The translations under genes and the position numbers were made by a program. From positions 1-25,076 of the IMG/VR virus record IMGVR_UViG_3300035698_004012: a stretch of DNA of 25,076 bases. One strand, 5' to 3'. Origin of the DNA: a virus. Positions 1-7,604 of this stretch are shown in pieces. Positions within the stretch are counted from its first letter, which is position 1, and each line of letters starts with the position of its first letter. The notes under the pieces are model-generated. The model saw only the letters and a list, made by a program, of their open reading frames with translations, was not told the origin of the DNA and ran no database searches.

Positions 1-866
1 CATGGGCAGGGCAGAAGCTACCGGACCCGAAAGCGTGGGTGGTCGTGGCCAGCCTGCAATCCATCTACCGGAACGGCGTCTATCCACAATCCGTTTACAA
101 CCGCTTCGCCTGCGTCATGTTCGATGAGGTTCACAGGCTGGGAGCGCCGGAGTTCAACGCCGCCGTGCGCAAGTTCCCCGGATACTTCCGCCTTGGCCTG
201 TCTGCTACCGCCGACCGGCGCGACGGCAAGATGGGCCTGATCCACGCGCATGTGGGGTGGCGTCATGTGGTCGGCCACTCGGATGCAGAACAGCCCGACT
301 ATTATGTGATCCACTCCACCTGGTCAGAGCCTTTCATCAAGGGCAAGCGGTGCCACTTCGACCCCTCGCGCACCAACCCCGCCGAGAAGTCCCTGATAGC
401 TGACCCTGTGCGGAACGCCACCATCGCCGGGGCTGTGCTTCGCGCCCACAAGGCGGGGCGGCGGACCATCGTGTTCATCAAGCAAAAGGCCCATAGCGCC
501 AAGCTGAAACAGGCAATGATAGGCATGGGCATCCCGTCCCCCCGTGTTATCGAATACAATGGGGCCACGGGCGCGGTGGACCGCATCCGGGCCAAAGAGT
601 GCCCCGAGGGTGTGGTGCTGATCGCCACCTACAAGTTCACCGCCGAGGGCACCAACATTCCGCCGCTGGATTGCGCCGTGTTCGCCCACCCCATCTATGA
701 TCCGCGCCAGACCGCCGGTCGCATCACCCGCAAGCTACCGGGCAAGAAAACCCCCATCGTTCTGGACGTGTGGGATACCGGGTCCGGTGTCCTGTCCGGT
801 ATATCGAAAAAGCGGTGGGAGTTCATGCGCCAGCTAGGGTCTAAATGGAAGGGAGAGTTCCGGTGA
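1..866 (+). CDS. Superfamily II DNA/RNA helicase, 5'-truncated
   Basis: This is the C-terminal part of a DEAD/DEAH-type helicase that would unwind or remodel DNA during replication or recombination. The frame is open from base 3 to the TGA at 864-866 with no stop upstream, so the start and the Walker A motif lie outside the window. Visible motifs in order are the DEVH box (motif II), LGLSATADR (motif III), ATYKFTAEGTN (motif V) and QTAGRITR (motif VI, with the arginine finger). The layout resembles the phage UvsW/Rad25-like branch of SF2, which is inference. It is the first gene of a block carrying a RecA-like protein and three nucleases, fitting a recombination-dependent replication role. 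Confidence 0.88.
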   Translation, partial: WAGQKLPDPKAWVVVASLQSIYRNGVYPQSVYNRFACVMFDEVHRLGAPEFNAAVRKFPGYFRLGLSATADRRDGKMGLIHAHVGWRHVVGHSDAEQPDYYVIHSTWSEPFIKGKRCHFDPSRTNPAEKSLIADPVRNATIAGAVLRAHKAGRRTIVFIKQKAHSAKLKQAMIGMGIPSPRVIEYNGATGAVDRIRAKECPEGVVLIATYKFTAEGTNIPPLDCAVFAHPIYDPRQTAGRITRKLPGKKTPIVLDVWDTGSGVLSGISKKRWEFMRQLGSKWKGEFR

Positions 867-874
867 TCAGCGCG

Positions 875-903
875 TTGACAAACCCCTTCATGGCGAATAG
901 CAT
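875..903 (+). promoter_or_regulatory. Promoter P1 (GTTGACAAAC family)
   Basis: TTGACA at 875-880 and TAGCAT at 898-903 are separated by 17 bp. The extended decamer GTTGACAAAC (874-883) is identical in five other places in the window. It lies in the short gap after the helicase stop and would drive the genes from 931 onward. Confidence 0.7.
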
Positions 904-930
904 AGCCTTCGCACAAAGAGGGCGATACTG

Positions 931-1395
931 ATGGGATATACTCCTGAGTGGTGGGAAGCCAACCGCGATAAGGTGAACGCCAAGCGGAACGACAAATACA
1001 ATTCCGACCCTGAATACCGAGAGGCCGCTCAGAAACGGGCGCGGGCCTACCGAGAGAAAAAGAAGGCGGAACGTGACAAGGCCAAGGCCAACCCGACCCT
1101 TGAGGTAGGCGGCAAGACGGTGCCCGCGTTGACCACGGGTGACGTGTGCTACAAGGTGGGTGTTACGGCCTCCCGCATCAAATATATGCAGCGCGCCGGA
1201 TACCTTCCTAACGCGCTTGTGACACGACCCGTGAGGCTTTACACCAAGGCGCAATCCACCCTTATCGGGAAGCTGGAAAAGTTCCTCCGGGAACACCAAG
1301 ACACCCTTCGCGGCCCCACAACCCCGGAGAGTGCGGCGGTGTCCAAGAAGCTGGGCACCCTGACTGCCACCATCGCAAACCAATGGGAGACATGA
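931..1395 (+). CDS. MerR-like winged-helix DNA-binding protein
   Basis: A 154-aa protein with two visible parts. Residues 1-58 are strongly charged, rich in Lys, Arg and Glu, and probably helical. Residues about 66-105 resemble a MerR-type helix-turn-helix and wing (TTGDVCYKVGV, then an R-x-Y wing around RPVRLYTKAQ), followed by a helix. This suggests a sequence-specific DNA-binding protein, possibly a phage regulator. No effector domain or metal-binding cysteines are seen. It is the first gene after promoter P1, and AGAGG lies upstream of the ATG. An excisionase-like role is an alternative; the fold call is by motif resemblance only. Confidence 0.6.
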   Translation: MGYTPEWWEANRDKVNAKRNDKYNSDPEYREAAQKRARAYREKKKAERDKAKANPTLEVGGKTVPALTTGDVCYKVGVTASRIKYMQRAGYLPNALVTRPVRLYTKAQSTLIGKLEKFLREHQDTLRGPTTPESAAVSKKLGTLTATIANQWET

Positions 1396-1398
1396 ACC

Positions 1399-1740
1399 AT
1401 GGCTATCAACGTAGGAAAGAAACCCTCCCCCCACGGGGAAGCTGCACAGGACTTGACCGAAGTGCAGACCAATAAAATCAAGAACGGCGAGGAAGAACTA
1501 ACCGCCCACGAGGCAAAGTCCGTGCCGGTGGCCCTGCCCCCACTCTATGAAACCCTTGAGGTCGGGGTGTCGTTTCGAATGCCTGTGGCACAGTATACGA
1601 TGCTGGAATTCACCGTACGCCGGAACCGCCCCTTTGACCCGGAAAAGACTGATGCCGACAAGTTCTTTGACGAGACGAAAGAGTGGGTGGAGAAAAAGCT
1701 GAACAGCATCATCGCGGAACAGCAAAGCCCCGAAGAATAA
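1399..1740 (+). CDS. Hypothetical phage protein, 113 aa
   Basis: I do not recognise this protein. The N-terminal ~40 residues are polar and look disordered. The middle (residues ~50-80, LEVGVSFRMP... then LEFTVRRNRPF) alternates hydrophobic and polar residues as in beta strands. The C-terminus is an acidic helix. It starts 3 bp after the upstream stop and ends 3 bp before the recA-like gene, so it is almost certainly co-transcribed with recombination genes and could be an accessory factor, though nothing in the sequence proves that. GGGAGA upstream supports the ATG at 1399. Confidence 0.7.
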   Translation: MAINVGKKPSPHGEAAQDLTEVQTNKIKNGEEELTAHEAKSVPVALPPLYETLEVGVSFRMPVAQYTMLEFTVRRNRPFDPEKTDADKFFDETKEWVEKKLNSIIAEQQSPEE

Positions 1741-1743
1741 TAC

Positions 1744-2838
1744 ATGGCCCTGAAAACTCTTAAAGACGCCTCGGAAACCATTGCCGAGGCGTATGGCGAC
1801 AACGCGGGTGGGAAGGGCTTCAAGTTCCCACAAATAAAGCGCCTGCGCACCGGCATCTTTACGCTGGACGTTTCGCTTGGGGGCGGCATTCCCTTGGGTG
1901 CCGTTTCTCTGTTTTATGGCAACGAGAGTTCTGGCAAGACATCGCTGGCGCTGCGCTGCGCCGCCGAGTTTCAACGCAAGTTTCCTGACCGTAAGGTGTG
2001 CTGGATTGACGTTGAAAACTCATGGGATGAAGATTGGGTCAAGCTGCATGGCATCAACCCGGATGAGGTATATCTCTACAAGCCCACCACCGCCGAGGAA
2101 GCCGCCGACATAGCCAAAGAACTGGCTATGTCCGCCGACGCGGGCTTGGTAGTGGTGGACAGTATCGCGGCTCTGGGTAGTATCCAGCAATTCGAAAAGT
2201 CCGCCGAGCAGGTGGTCGTGGCCGGGGCGGCAAAGCCCTCAACCCAACTCCTTCGCAACATAGGCGCGGGCATCACCGAACACACCAAGGCGGGGCAAGC
2301 CTTCACCACCATCTACATCAATCAGCCTCGGATGAAGATCGGGTATGTAATGGGCAATCCTGAGTTCCTGCCCGGTCCCGTGATGCAGAACTTCCAAGCC
2401 TTCCTAAAGCTGCGCTTGTCGGCCCGCCCGGTGTTGAAAGAGAAGATAGCCCCCATCCCTATCTACAACGACACCAGCGCCAAGATCGTGAAAAAGAAGT
2501 TCCCCGCTATCAGACAGGCATCCTCGTGGCAAATGGCACTCTATCCTTATGAGGGTGGCACCGCCAAAAATCCGGTGAAGGTCAAGCCCCTGCAAATCAA
2601 CAATCGCCACCATATGAAAACCATACTGACCGAACAGGGGTGGCTGCATCAGCCCGTGAAGGGCAAGGGCTGGGTTCTGGAAAGCACGGGCGAAGTGTTC
2701 AAGACCCAAGACGAGGGACTGAACGCGGCGCTGGTAGACTATGATGGCACCGTGGACTTTGCTGTGTCCAAGCTGCTGCTGCTTTACGAGGATGAAATCA
2801 AGGATTTTATCGAGGACAAGGCGGAAATGAGTGGGTGA
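1744..2838 (+). CDS. RecA/UvsX-like recombinase
   Basis: A 364-aa RecA-fold ATPase expected to form filaments on single-stranded DNA and promote strand exchange. Walker A is GNESSGKTS at residues 59-67 (Lys65), preceded by the RecA-typical LDVSLGGGIPLGAVSLFYG. Walker B is LVVVDSIAALG, and INQPR follows in the position of the RecA INQ(I/L)R DNA-binding segment. The length is close to RecA (about 350 aa), but the C-terminal ~120 residues look divergent, as in phage UvsX proteins. It shares an operon with a helicase, two PD-(D/E)XK nucleases and a RuvC-like resolvase. Its GTGA end overlaps the next start. Confidence 0.9.
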   Translation: MALKTLKDASETIAEAYGDNAGGKGFKFPQIKRLRTGIFTLDVSLGGGIPLGAVSLFYGNESSGKTSLALRCAAEFQRKFPDRKVCWIDVENSWDEDWVKLHGINPDEVYLYKPTTAEEAADIAKELAMSADAGLVVVDSIAALGSIQQFEKSAEQVVVAGAAKPSTQLLRNIGAGITEHTKAGQAFTTIYINQPRMKIGYVMGNPEFLPGPVMQNFQAFLKLRLSARPVLKEKIAPIPIYNDTSAKIVKKKFPAIRQASSWQMALYPYEGGTAKNPVKVKPLQINNRHHMKTILTEQGWLHQPVKGKGWVLESTGEVFKTQDEGLNAALVDYDGTVDFAVSKLLLLYEDEIKDFIEDKAEMSG

Positions 2839-3161
2839 GACGGCGCGACATTCATTCCAACAACCCCCGCCGGTTCGGGGATGCCGCCGAGGACCGCATA
2901 GCCAAGGGCGGCTATCGCAAGACCCCCGGCTCTGGTTCATCATCCGTCAAAGGTGACTTGCGCCGGGGCGACTTTATGATTGAGGTCAAGGCCACAAAGC
3001 ACGACAGCTTCCGGGTGGACGCCAACATTATGGGCAAGCTGCGCAACGACACGTTGACAAACGGAAAGCGGGGGGCTTTAATAGTGGAAATTGGCGACGG
3101 AACCAAGTTCGCCATCCTACCACTCGCCACGTTTGAACAACTGGTGCCCGACGAGGATTGA
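2835..3161 (+). CDS. Small PD-(D/E)XK-type nuclease / resolvase-like protein
   Basis: A 108-aa protein starting at GTG within the GTGA overlap with the recA-like stop. The core is GDFMIEVKATK, with Asp46, Glu50 and Lys52 forming a compact D-x3-E-x-K active site, preceded by an N-terminal helix carrying Glu19. The size and motif fit small phage Holliday-junction or VRR-like nucleases. Its place among RecA-like, Cas4-like and RuvC-like genes supports a role in processing recombination intermediates. Substrate specificity cannot be read from the sequence. Promoter P2 lies inside its 3' half. Confidence 0.7.
   Translation: MRRRDIHSNNPRRFGDAAEDRIAKGGYRKTPGSGSSSVKGDLRRGDFMIEVKATKHDSFRVDANIMGKLRNDTLTNGKRGALIVEIGDGTKFAILPLATFEQLVPDED
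3054..3082 (+). promoter_or_regulatory. Promoter P2, intragenic (GTTGACAAAC family)
   Basis: TTGACA at 3054-3059 and TTTAAT at 3077-3082 are 17 bp apart inside the small nuclease gene. The decamer GTTGACAAAC (3053-3062) is identical to the intergenic copies. It would drive the Cas4-like and RuvC-like genes starting at 3168. Confidence 0.55.
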
Positions 3162-3167
3162 CCCACC

Positions 3168-4193
3168 GTGCCTATCAAGTTTGTAACCAAGGCTCACATG
3201 AAGGCCGGGCCTAAGTATTCGCTAGGCCCTCACAAGCCTTTGCCCGAAAACCCCACCGCCCCCGACCACGAGCCGATCTTCCAGATCAAGAACTTTCCGC
3301 AGAATTACATCACCTTCCACATACACAAGAAAACTGCTGGGGTGCGCAAGGCACGGCCTCACAACCTGATACACATATCTGATCTGGACCCGGCCCGTCA
3401 GTGGTGCCCCCGTGAGCCTACCCTGCTCACGCTGGCCAATAAGACCCGCCCGGACACGTTCCTGACCACCGCGCAAAAGATGGTGTTCGGCATGGGCAAC
3501 GTGGGCGCGGACCTGCTTATATCCATGATACCCCCGGAGCAGGTGTGGGGGCACTGGAAATGCAAGGCGTGTGACGGCGTGTCTAAGTTCTGCTACACCC
3601 CCGCCGCCTGCCCCCATTGCAAGGCCAAGAGGGCCGCTCTGCGCTACAAGGAAGTCCTGATCCGTGACCCCGCCACCGGCATTGTCGGTTCGGTGGATTG
3701 TTTCGTGGACATCCTGAGCAACGGGCTGCGCACCGGCGTGGAAATAAAGACCGAGGGCAACGAAACCTTCAAGAAGCGCATCAAGCCGGAGTTTGATCAC
3801 GAGTGGCGGAGCAAGGGCTATATGTGGCTAATGTCGCAAGACCCCCTGATCAAGTCCAAGGGCGTGAACCTGAACGAAATGCGGATCATGTATTTCACCA
3901 AAGAGGGCTGGGATTATGCCCCCCATATCAAGGATTGGCCCTTGGCCGATGCGGGCAAATCGGCGGTTAAGGAGTACTGGTGCCCCAAGGATGCCAGCTT
4001 TATCGACAACCAACTGGACCTAGCCAAGTCCTACCGCAACTGGCGAAACCTGCATGATAAAAACGGGGGCTGGAACCTTCATGCCATCCCGCCCCGGATC
4101 AAGCATTGCAAATCCATAGGGTGCGCGAAGGCCAAGTCGTGTCCCGTGCGGAAAGAGTGTTGGGGTGGAAAGTTTGACGAGGTAGCCCCATGA
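3168..4193 (+). CDS. Cas4/RecB-like PD-(D/E)XK nuclease with zinc ribbon and Fe-S-type cysteines
   Basis: A 341-aa nuclease. The active site appears as GSVDCFVDI...GVEIKTEG, with Asp177, Glu192 and Lys194. One cysteine near the N-terminus (Cys80, in QWCPRE) and four at the C-terminus (Cys314, 319, 325, 331) match the split 4Fe-4S arrangement of Cas4/AddB-type nucleases. A second cluster (Cys132, 135, 142, 148, 151) looks like an inserted zinc ribbon. It probably trims DNA ends in recombination. The start is uncertain: GTG at 3168 is followed by an ATG at 3198 with a better-spaced AAGG. The last bases overlap the RuvC-like start (ATGA). Confidence 0.8.
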   Translation: MPIKFVTKAHMKAGPKYSLGPHKPLPENPTAPDHEPIFQIKNFPQNYITFHIHKKTAGVRKARPHNLIHISDLDPARQWCPREPTLLTLANKTRPDTFLTTAQKMVFGMGNVGADLLISMIPPEQVWGHWKCKACDGVSKFCYTPAACPHCKAKRAALRYKEVLIRDPATGIVGSVDCFVDILSNGLRTGVEIKTEGNETFKKRIKPEFDHEWRSKGYMWLMSQDPLIKSKGVNLNEMRIMYFTKEGWDYAPHIKDWPLADAGKSAVKEYWCPKDASFIDNQLDLAKSYRNWRNLHDKNGGWNLHAIPPRIKHCKSIGCAKAKSCPVRKECWGGKFDEVAP

Positions 4194-4687
4194 GACTTTG
4201 TGGCATTGATCCCGATATGAAGGGTGGCATGGTGGCCATCGACACAGAGGCTTCCAAGGTGCTGGACGTGGGCTACATGCCCCTGACGTGGTGCAGGCCC
4301 CCGTTGAACGAACCTGCCCGTGTGGACCCCATCCTGCTCTGGACCTACCTTGTCGGCGCGCGGCGTCTAGGGGTGGACTATGTGATCCTTGAGCGGGCGC
4401 TGGTCATGCAGCAATCGGGCGGAAAGATGATGGGGGGCGTGGACCGTACCCATCAGAACTTTGGAGCCATACGGGCGCTTTGTGAACTTGCGTTCACACC
4501 ATCCCGCGTTATTATCGCAAATCCAAGCGTCTGGAAAAAGGCGATGGGCCTCACCTCTGACAAGCAACTGAGCCGAGATATGGCCTGCAATTTGATCCCC
4601 ACCCACACCAACCTTTTCAAGCTGGTCAAAAACACCGGACTGGCAGAGGCCGCTCTTATGGCCTTATGGGGAAAGTCAGTGGTTTAA
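4190..4687 (+). CDS. RuvC-like Holliday junction resolvase
   Basis: A 165-aa RNase H-fold protein likely to cleave four-way junctions. Motifs in order: GIDPDMKGG with Asp7, YVILERAL with Glu68, and GLAEAALMA with Glu153 in the C-terminal position where RuvC has its last acidic residues. The length matches RuvC (about 170 aa). The start overlaps the upstream stop by ATGA. A copy of the dispersed 16-bp palindrome lies inside the gene at 4482-4497. Having both this and a small PD-(D/E)XK nuclease gives the phage two candidate junction enzymes. Confidence 0.82.
   Translation: MRLCGIDPDMKGGMVAIDTEASKVLDVGYMPLTWCRPPLNEPARVDPILLWTYLVGARRLGVDYVILERALVMQQSGGKMMGGVDRTHQNFGAIRALCELAFTPSRVIIANPSVWKKAMGLTSDKQLSRDMACNLIPTHTNLFKLVKNTGLAEAALMALWGKSVV
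4482..4497. repeat. Dispersed palindrome copy 1 (perfect arms)
   Basis: GTGAACTTGCGTTCAC: 6-bp perfect arms GTGAAC/GTTCAC around a 4-bp centre, within the RuvC-like gene. On the opposite strand it reads GTGAACGCAAGTTCAC, one base from copies 4 and 5. Confidence 0.75.
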
Positions 4688-4699
4688 GTTCACTAACGG

Positions 4700-4728
4700 T
4701 TGACAAACCCTGCTAGGTGTGTTAGCAA
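4700..4728 (+). promoter_or_regulatory. Promoter P3 (GTTGACAAAC family)
   Basis: TTGACA at 4700-4705 and TAGCAA at 4723-4728 are separated by 17 bp. The TTG of the -35 box is in frame with the downstream gene and could be mistaken for its start. A strong AGGAGA (4752-4757) precedes the real ATG at 4763. Confidence 0.72.
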
Positions 4729-4762
4729 GGTGGAGCAACCACGCACCTATCAGGAGAGAACC

Positions 4763-5938
4763 ATGCAATCAAAAATTTACAGCGCCGCCGTGGGCGAACT
4801 TGCGGTCACCAAACTGTCCAAGTTCATCAAGGCCACCACCTTGCCCGATCTGGGCGATTGGGGAAAAATGAAGGCCACCGAAAAGCGCGGGGCGCTGATC
4901 AAGGCGCTGGGCGAAAGTTCCGAAGCCCGCAAGGAATTTGTGGTGTTCTACGGTGATGAAACCGGCTCCGAACAGGACTGGTCCGAGTGGGAAACCGCCG
5001 ATCTGCCATCGGAGGGCTCTGCCCCGGACAGCACCCCCGACGAGGCACCTGAAATTATCGTGGGAACCAGCACCCCCGTCGAAGAAACCACGGCGCTTGA
5101 GGTGGTACACACCCTCCCCGCTGCCGCGCCCCAGTTCGTGGAGGGCAAGTTCGATCAGATGGTGGCCGATGTGGCCGGTCTGAACGCCGAGGACAGCGAC
5201 AACAACCTGCGCGAAATGGAGGAACAGCTTGAGTTCCAACACCTGCGCATGGGGGTGTTGCTTTCCCACATGCAGAGTTCGGAACTCTATCTGACGCTGG
5301 GCTATGCCACGCTACGTGACTACATCGTGGATCGCACCGGGATGCAGTATCGCAAGGCCATGTTCCTGTTGTCCAACGCCAACGCGGTGAAGGAACTGGG
5401 CATCCCCCCGGCGCATCTAAAGGGCGTCTCGTGGTCGGCCCTTCGCTACATCGTACAGGTGATGGACAAGGACAATTACAAGAAGTGGCTGGAAGCTGCA
5501 CAGAACCTGACCCATGTGGCTCTGATCGAAGAAATCCGTCAGGCCAAGGCCGAAGCGGCGGGCGCGCTCCCCAAGCCTCTGGCCGAGGGCGAGGAAAAGC
5601 CGAAGCCGCAGTCCAAACTGTTCAACCTGTTCCCGGACCAGAAGGCCAGCGTCGAGGCGGCAATCGAAAAGGCCAAGGCCGAGGGCCATGTGGAAAGCAC
5701 CGGCGCGGCGCTGGACCTGATCGCGGCGTCTTATACCGGCAAGCCCCCCACCGACAGCAGCGTGTCGTCGGTCATGCCGGACACCACCACCGAGGGCCTG
5801 ATCAACGTGTTCAGCAAGATGAACGCCGACATGGGCTATGACGGACTGATGGTCATTCTAGCGGCTATCGAAGTCGTGTGGCCGGATGTGGATATGTCGG
5901 TGGAACTTCCCACCGATGTGGAAGTCGCCGCTGAATAA
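4763..5938 (+). CDS. Conserved-looking phage protein of unknown function, 391 aa
   Basis: No function is recognised. The ATG at 4763 is preceded by AGGAGA; an upstream in-frame TTG lies in promoter P3 and is rejected. Residues ~1-60 are basic and helical. Residues ~70-130 are acidic and Pro/Ser/Thr-rich, probably a flexible linker. Residues ~140-265 form a helical core with MEEQLEFQHLRMGVLL, a segment around YLTLGYATLRDYIVDRTG, and repeated helices. The rest alternates Lys/Glu/Ala helices with a linker and an acidic C-terminus. Similar core segments seem familiar from other phage proteins of unknown role. Its own promoter suggests it is made in quantity, perhaps as a DNA-bound or scaffolding factor. 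Confidence 0.7.
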   Translation: MQSKIYSAAVGELAVTKLSKFIKATTLPDLGDWGKMKATEKRGALIKALGESSEARKEFVVFYGDETGSEQDWSEWETADLPSEGSAPDSTPDEAPEIIVGTSTPVEETTALEVVHTLPAAAPQFVEGKFDQMVADVAGLNAEDSDNNLREMEEQLEFQHLRMGVLLSHMQSSELYLTLGYATLRDYIVDRTGMQYRKAMFLLSNANAVKELGIPPAHLKGVSWSALRYIVQVMDKDNYKKWLEAAQNLTHVALIEEIRQAKAEAAGALPKPLAEGEEKPKPQSKLFNLFPDQKASVEAAIEKAKAEGHVESTGAALDLIAASYTGKPPTDSSVSSVMPDTTTEGLINVFSKMNADMGYDGLMVILAAIEVVWPDVDMSVELPTDVEVAAE

Positions 5939-5998
5939 TCCCCCAGACGCGGCGATAGAGGGTCGGGCCAGTTACCGGCCCTCAACTTGGAGGCAGGC

Positions 5999-6313
5999 AT
6001 GAACCAGAACGACGCACTCAACAATCTGAACAGGCTGGTGGACGGACAGTCCATCCGGGTCACCACCGCAAGCGGTAGGACCTTTGACGGCATCTATGAC
6101 GGCGAGCAGTCCAGCCTTGAGGACGGCCTTTACTTTGAAACCATGGAGGGCAACCCCTTGCGCGCCGATTGGGATAAGGTGGAAGGCATCAGCTTCCGGT
6201 CAGCCCGGTCCACGGTGGGCAACATGGTGGTGCCCCCTGAGCATCCCCTGTCAGGCCAGCCCCCATCCCGGCGGGCCTATACCAAACGAAACCCCATACC
6301 CGGCGCTGAATGA
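5999..6313 (+). CDS. Small protein with possible Sm/SH3-like barrel
   Basis: A 104-aa protein. The ATG at 5999 has GGAGG (5989-5993) correctly spaced; an in-frame TTG at 5987 overlaps that SD and is rejected. Residues ~20-70 (GQSIRVTTASGRTFDG, then DGLYFETMEGNPLRADW) have the strand-turn-strand look of an LSm/SH3-like small barrel. The C-terminal 30 residues are Pro/Arg-rich and likely disordered. The fold idea is inference; no function is assigned. It overlaps the next start by ATGA. Confidence 0.6.
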   Translation: MNQNDALNNLNRLVDGQSIRVTTASGRTFDGIYDGEQSSLEDGLYFETMEGNPLRADWDKVEGISFRSARSTVGNMVVPPEHPLSGQPPSRRAYTKRNPIPGAE

Positions 6314-6918
6314 TGGTTGTCAAGGTTATAGACCCCATGGCGGTGGGTGGTGACCCCGACCACGCTCCTGCCTCTGAGAAGGGCGCTCCGGGGGCGGACA
6401 AGAACACCATAACGGTCAAGGTGTATACCACCGAGGCACAGAAGCACCTATCTGAACTCGCCAAGGGCATGGAGTCCATGAAAGCGTATGGCGGGCAACC
6501 TTCCAAGCTGGTCATGGTCCATGAAGATGGGGGGCAGGAAGCCCCGGCCCCCGTGGCCTTGAAAGCCTTCAAGATGGGGCCAAAGGGTCCGCAGATTGTC
6601 AGCGCCCCACAAGCACCCGGCCCCATGGGCGGTTACTTGTGGGGCGCTGATATGTCGGCGCTTGAGAAAAAGATCAGCGGCGGCGGTCTGCACCCTGTCT
6701 TTGAAATGGACAAGGACATCGCCAAGCAAGCCTACCTAATCCACATGTCGGTTCCCCCTCATGAGATACACGCTTCGATAACCAAGCACGAGGTCGAGGA
6801 TGCCATAGGCCACCAAGCCCTTGAGCATCTGGCGCAAAAGGTGGCAGATGAATTCACGGCGGACCTGACAGAGAAGATCGTGGGCTACATCATGGCCACA
6901 TTCAGCAAGCCCGTTTAA
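6310..6918 (+). CDS. Hypothetical phage protein, 202 aa
   Basis: Not recognised. Residues 1-30 are Pro/Gly/Ala-rich. Residues ~33-65 look like a strand plus a helix (ITVKVYTTEAQKHLSELAKG). There is a Gly/Pro-rich middle, and the C-terminal half (residues ~110-200) is mostly helical with histidines, including HEIHASITKHEVEDAIGHQ. No catalytic signature or membrane segment is evident. It is translationally coupled to the preceding gene (ATGA overlap; an alternative ATG lies 3 bp later) and ends just before promoter P4. Confidence 0.65.
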   Translation: MMVVKVIDPMAVGGDPDHAPASEKGAPGADKNTITVKVYTTEAQKHLSELAKGMESMKAYGGQPSKLVMVHEDGGQEAPAPVALKAFKMGPKGPQIVSAPQAPGPMGGYLWGADMSALEKKISGGGLHPVFEMDKDIAKQAYLIHMSVPPHEIHASITKHEVEDAIGHQALEHLAQKVADEFTADLTEKIVGYIMATFSKPV

Positions 6919-6924
6919 GCCGGA

Positions 6925-6953
6925 TTGACGAACGCGGCGAAGTCCACAATAAT
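6925..6953 (+). promoter_or_regulatory. Promoter P4 (degenerate family member)
   Basis: ATTGACGAAC at 6924-6933 matches GTTGACAAAC at 8 of 10 positions. TTGACG (6925-6930) is 17 bp from AATAAT (6948-6953). It sits in the gap before the ParB/PAPS-reductase block and would drive genes from 6981 onward. Confidence 0.5.
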
Positions 6954-6980
6954 GGCCAGACACATAATTAGGGAAATGTC

Positions 6981-7601
6981 ATGGCCGTTAAGCTGGGAGC
7001 CAAAGCCTCCACCCCCATCAAAGTCGTTCAGAAAACCATCACTGACCTGATCGAATACAAAAACAACCCACGCAAGAACGACGACGCCGTGCCGGAAATG
7101 GTGGACCTGATCAACAAGTTCGGGTTCCGACAGCCCATCCTTGTGCGCGGGAATGAGGTCGTTGATGGGCACCTGCGCTTGAAAGCCGCCCGCAAGCTCG
7201 GCATGACCAAAATCCCGTCCATCGACGTGGGGGACATGCCCGACGCGGACGTGCGCGCCCTGCGCATTGCCATGAACAAATCGGCGGAGTTCGCGGATTG
7301 GGATAAAGACGCGCTGGCCTTGGAGTTCAAAGACCTTTCTGATGCCGGATTTGAACTTGCGTTCACAGGTTTCGAGACGGGCGTGATCGACAAGATCATC
7401 AAGGAAGCCGCCGGGGAGAAGGCCCCCAAGAAAACCAAGCTGGCAGACGCGGGCAACGAGGCGGACCCAAACTACGTTGCACTCACGTTCCATATGGCAG
7501 ACAAGAGCCGGAACGCCGTGATGAAGAAGCTGGACAAGGTGGCCGAAGAACATGGTCTGGCCAACCGTTCACAGGCGTTGCTTCACCTGTGCAAAGGCTG
7601 A
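6981..7601 (+). CDS. ParB-like nuclease-domain protein (first of three)
   Basis: A 206-aa protein. Residues ~20-100 form a ParB/sulfiredoxin-type domain: LIEYKNNPRKND, then FGFRQPILV, then VDGHLRLKAARKLG with the characteristic G-H-x-R at residues 63-66, and a following I-P-S-I strand. The rest is helical, and no CTP-dependent ParB clamp or centromere-binding helix-turn-helix is obvious. Such stand-alone domains in phages often precede methyltransferases or PAPS-reductase-like proteins, as here. It leads an operon under P4. A copy of the dispersed palindrome (7351-7366) lies inside it. A role in DNA modification or regulation is inference; plasmid-style partition is less likely. Confidence 0.8.
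   Translation: MAVKLGAKASTPIKVVQKTITDLIEYKNNPRKNDDAVPEMVDLINKFGFRQPILVRGNEVVDGHLRLKAARKLGMTKIPSIDVGDMPDADVRALRIAMNKSAEFADWDKDALALEFKDLSDAGFELAFTGFETGVIDKIIKEAAGEKAPKKTKLADAGNEADPNYVALTFHMADKSRNAVMKKLDKVAEEHGLANRSQALLHLCKG
7351..7366. repeat. Dispersed palindrome copy 2 (one arm mismatch)
   Basis: TTGAACTTGCGTTCAC differs from copy 1 only at its first base. It lies in the first ParB-like gene. Confidence 0.65.
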
Positions 7602-7604
7602 CCC

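Noticed and set aside
4700-4762. N-terminal extension of the 4763 gene starting at TTG 4700
   Set aside because: The TTG is the -35 box of promoter P3, and the -10 lies inside the extension; AGGAGA directly precedes the ATG at 4763.
5940-5986. GGGCC-AGTTACC-GGCCC hairpin after the 4763 gene as a terminator
   Set aside because: The stem is only 5 bp and no T-run follows; the next gene starts close by with a good SD, so termination is not supported.
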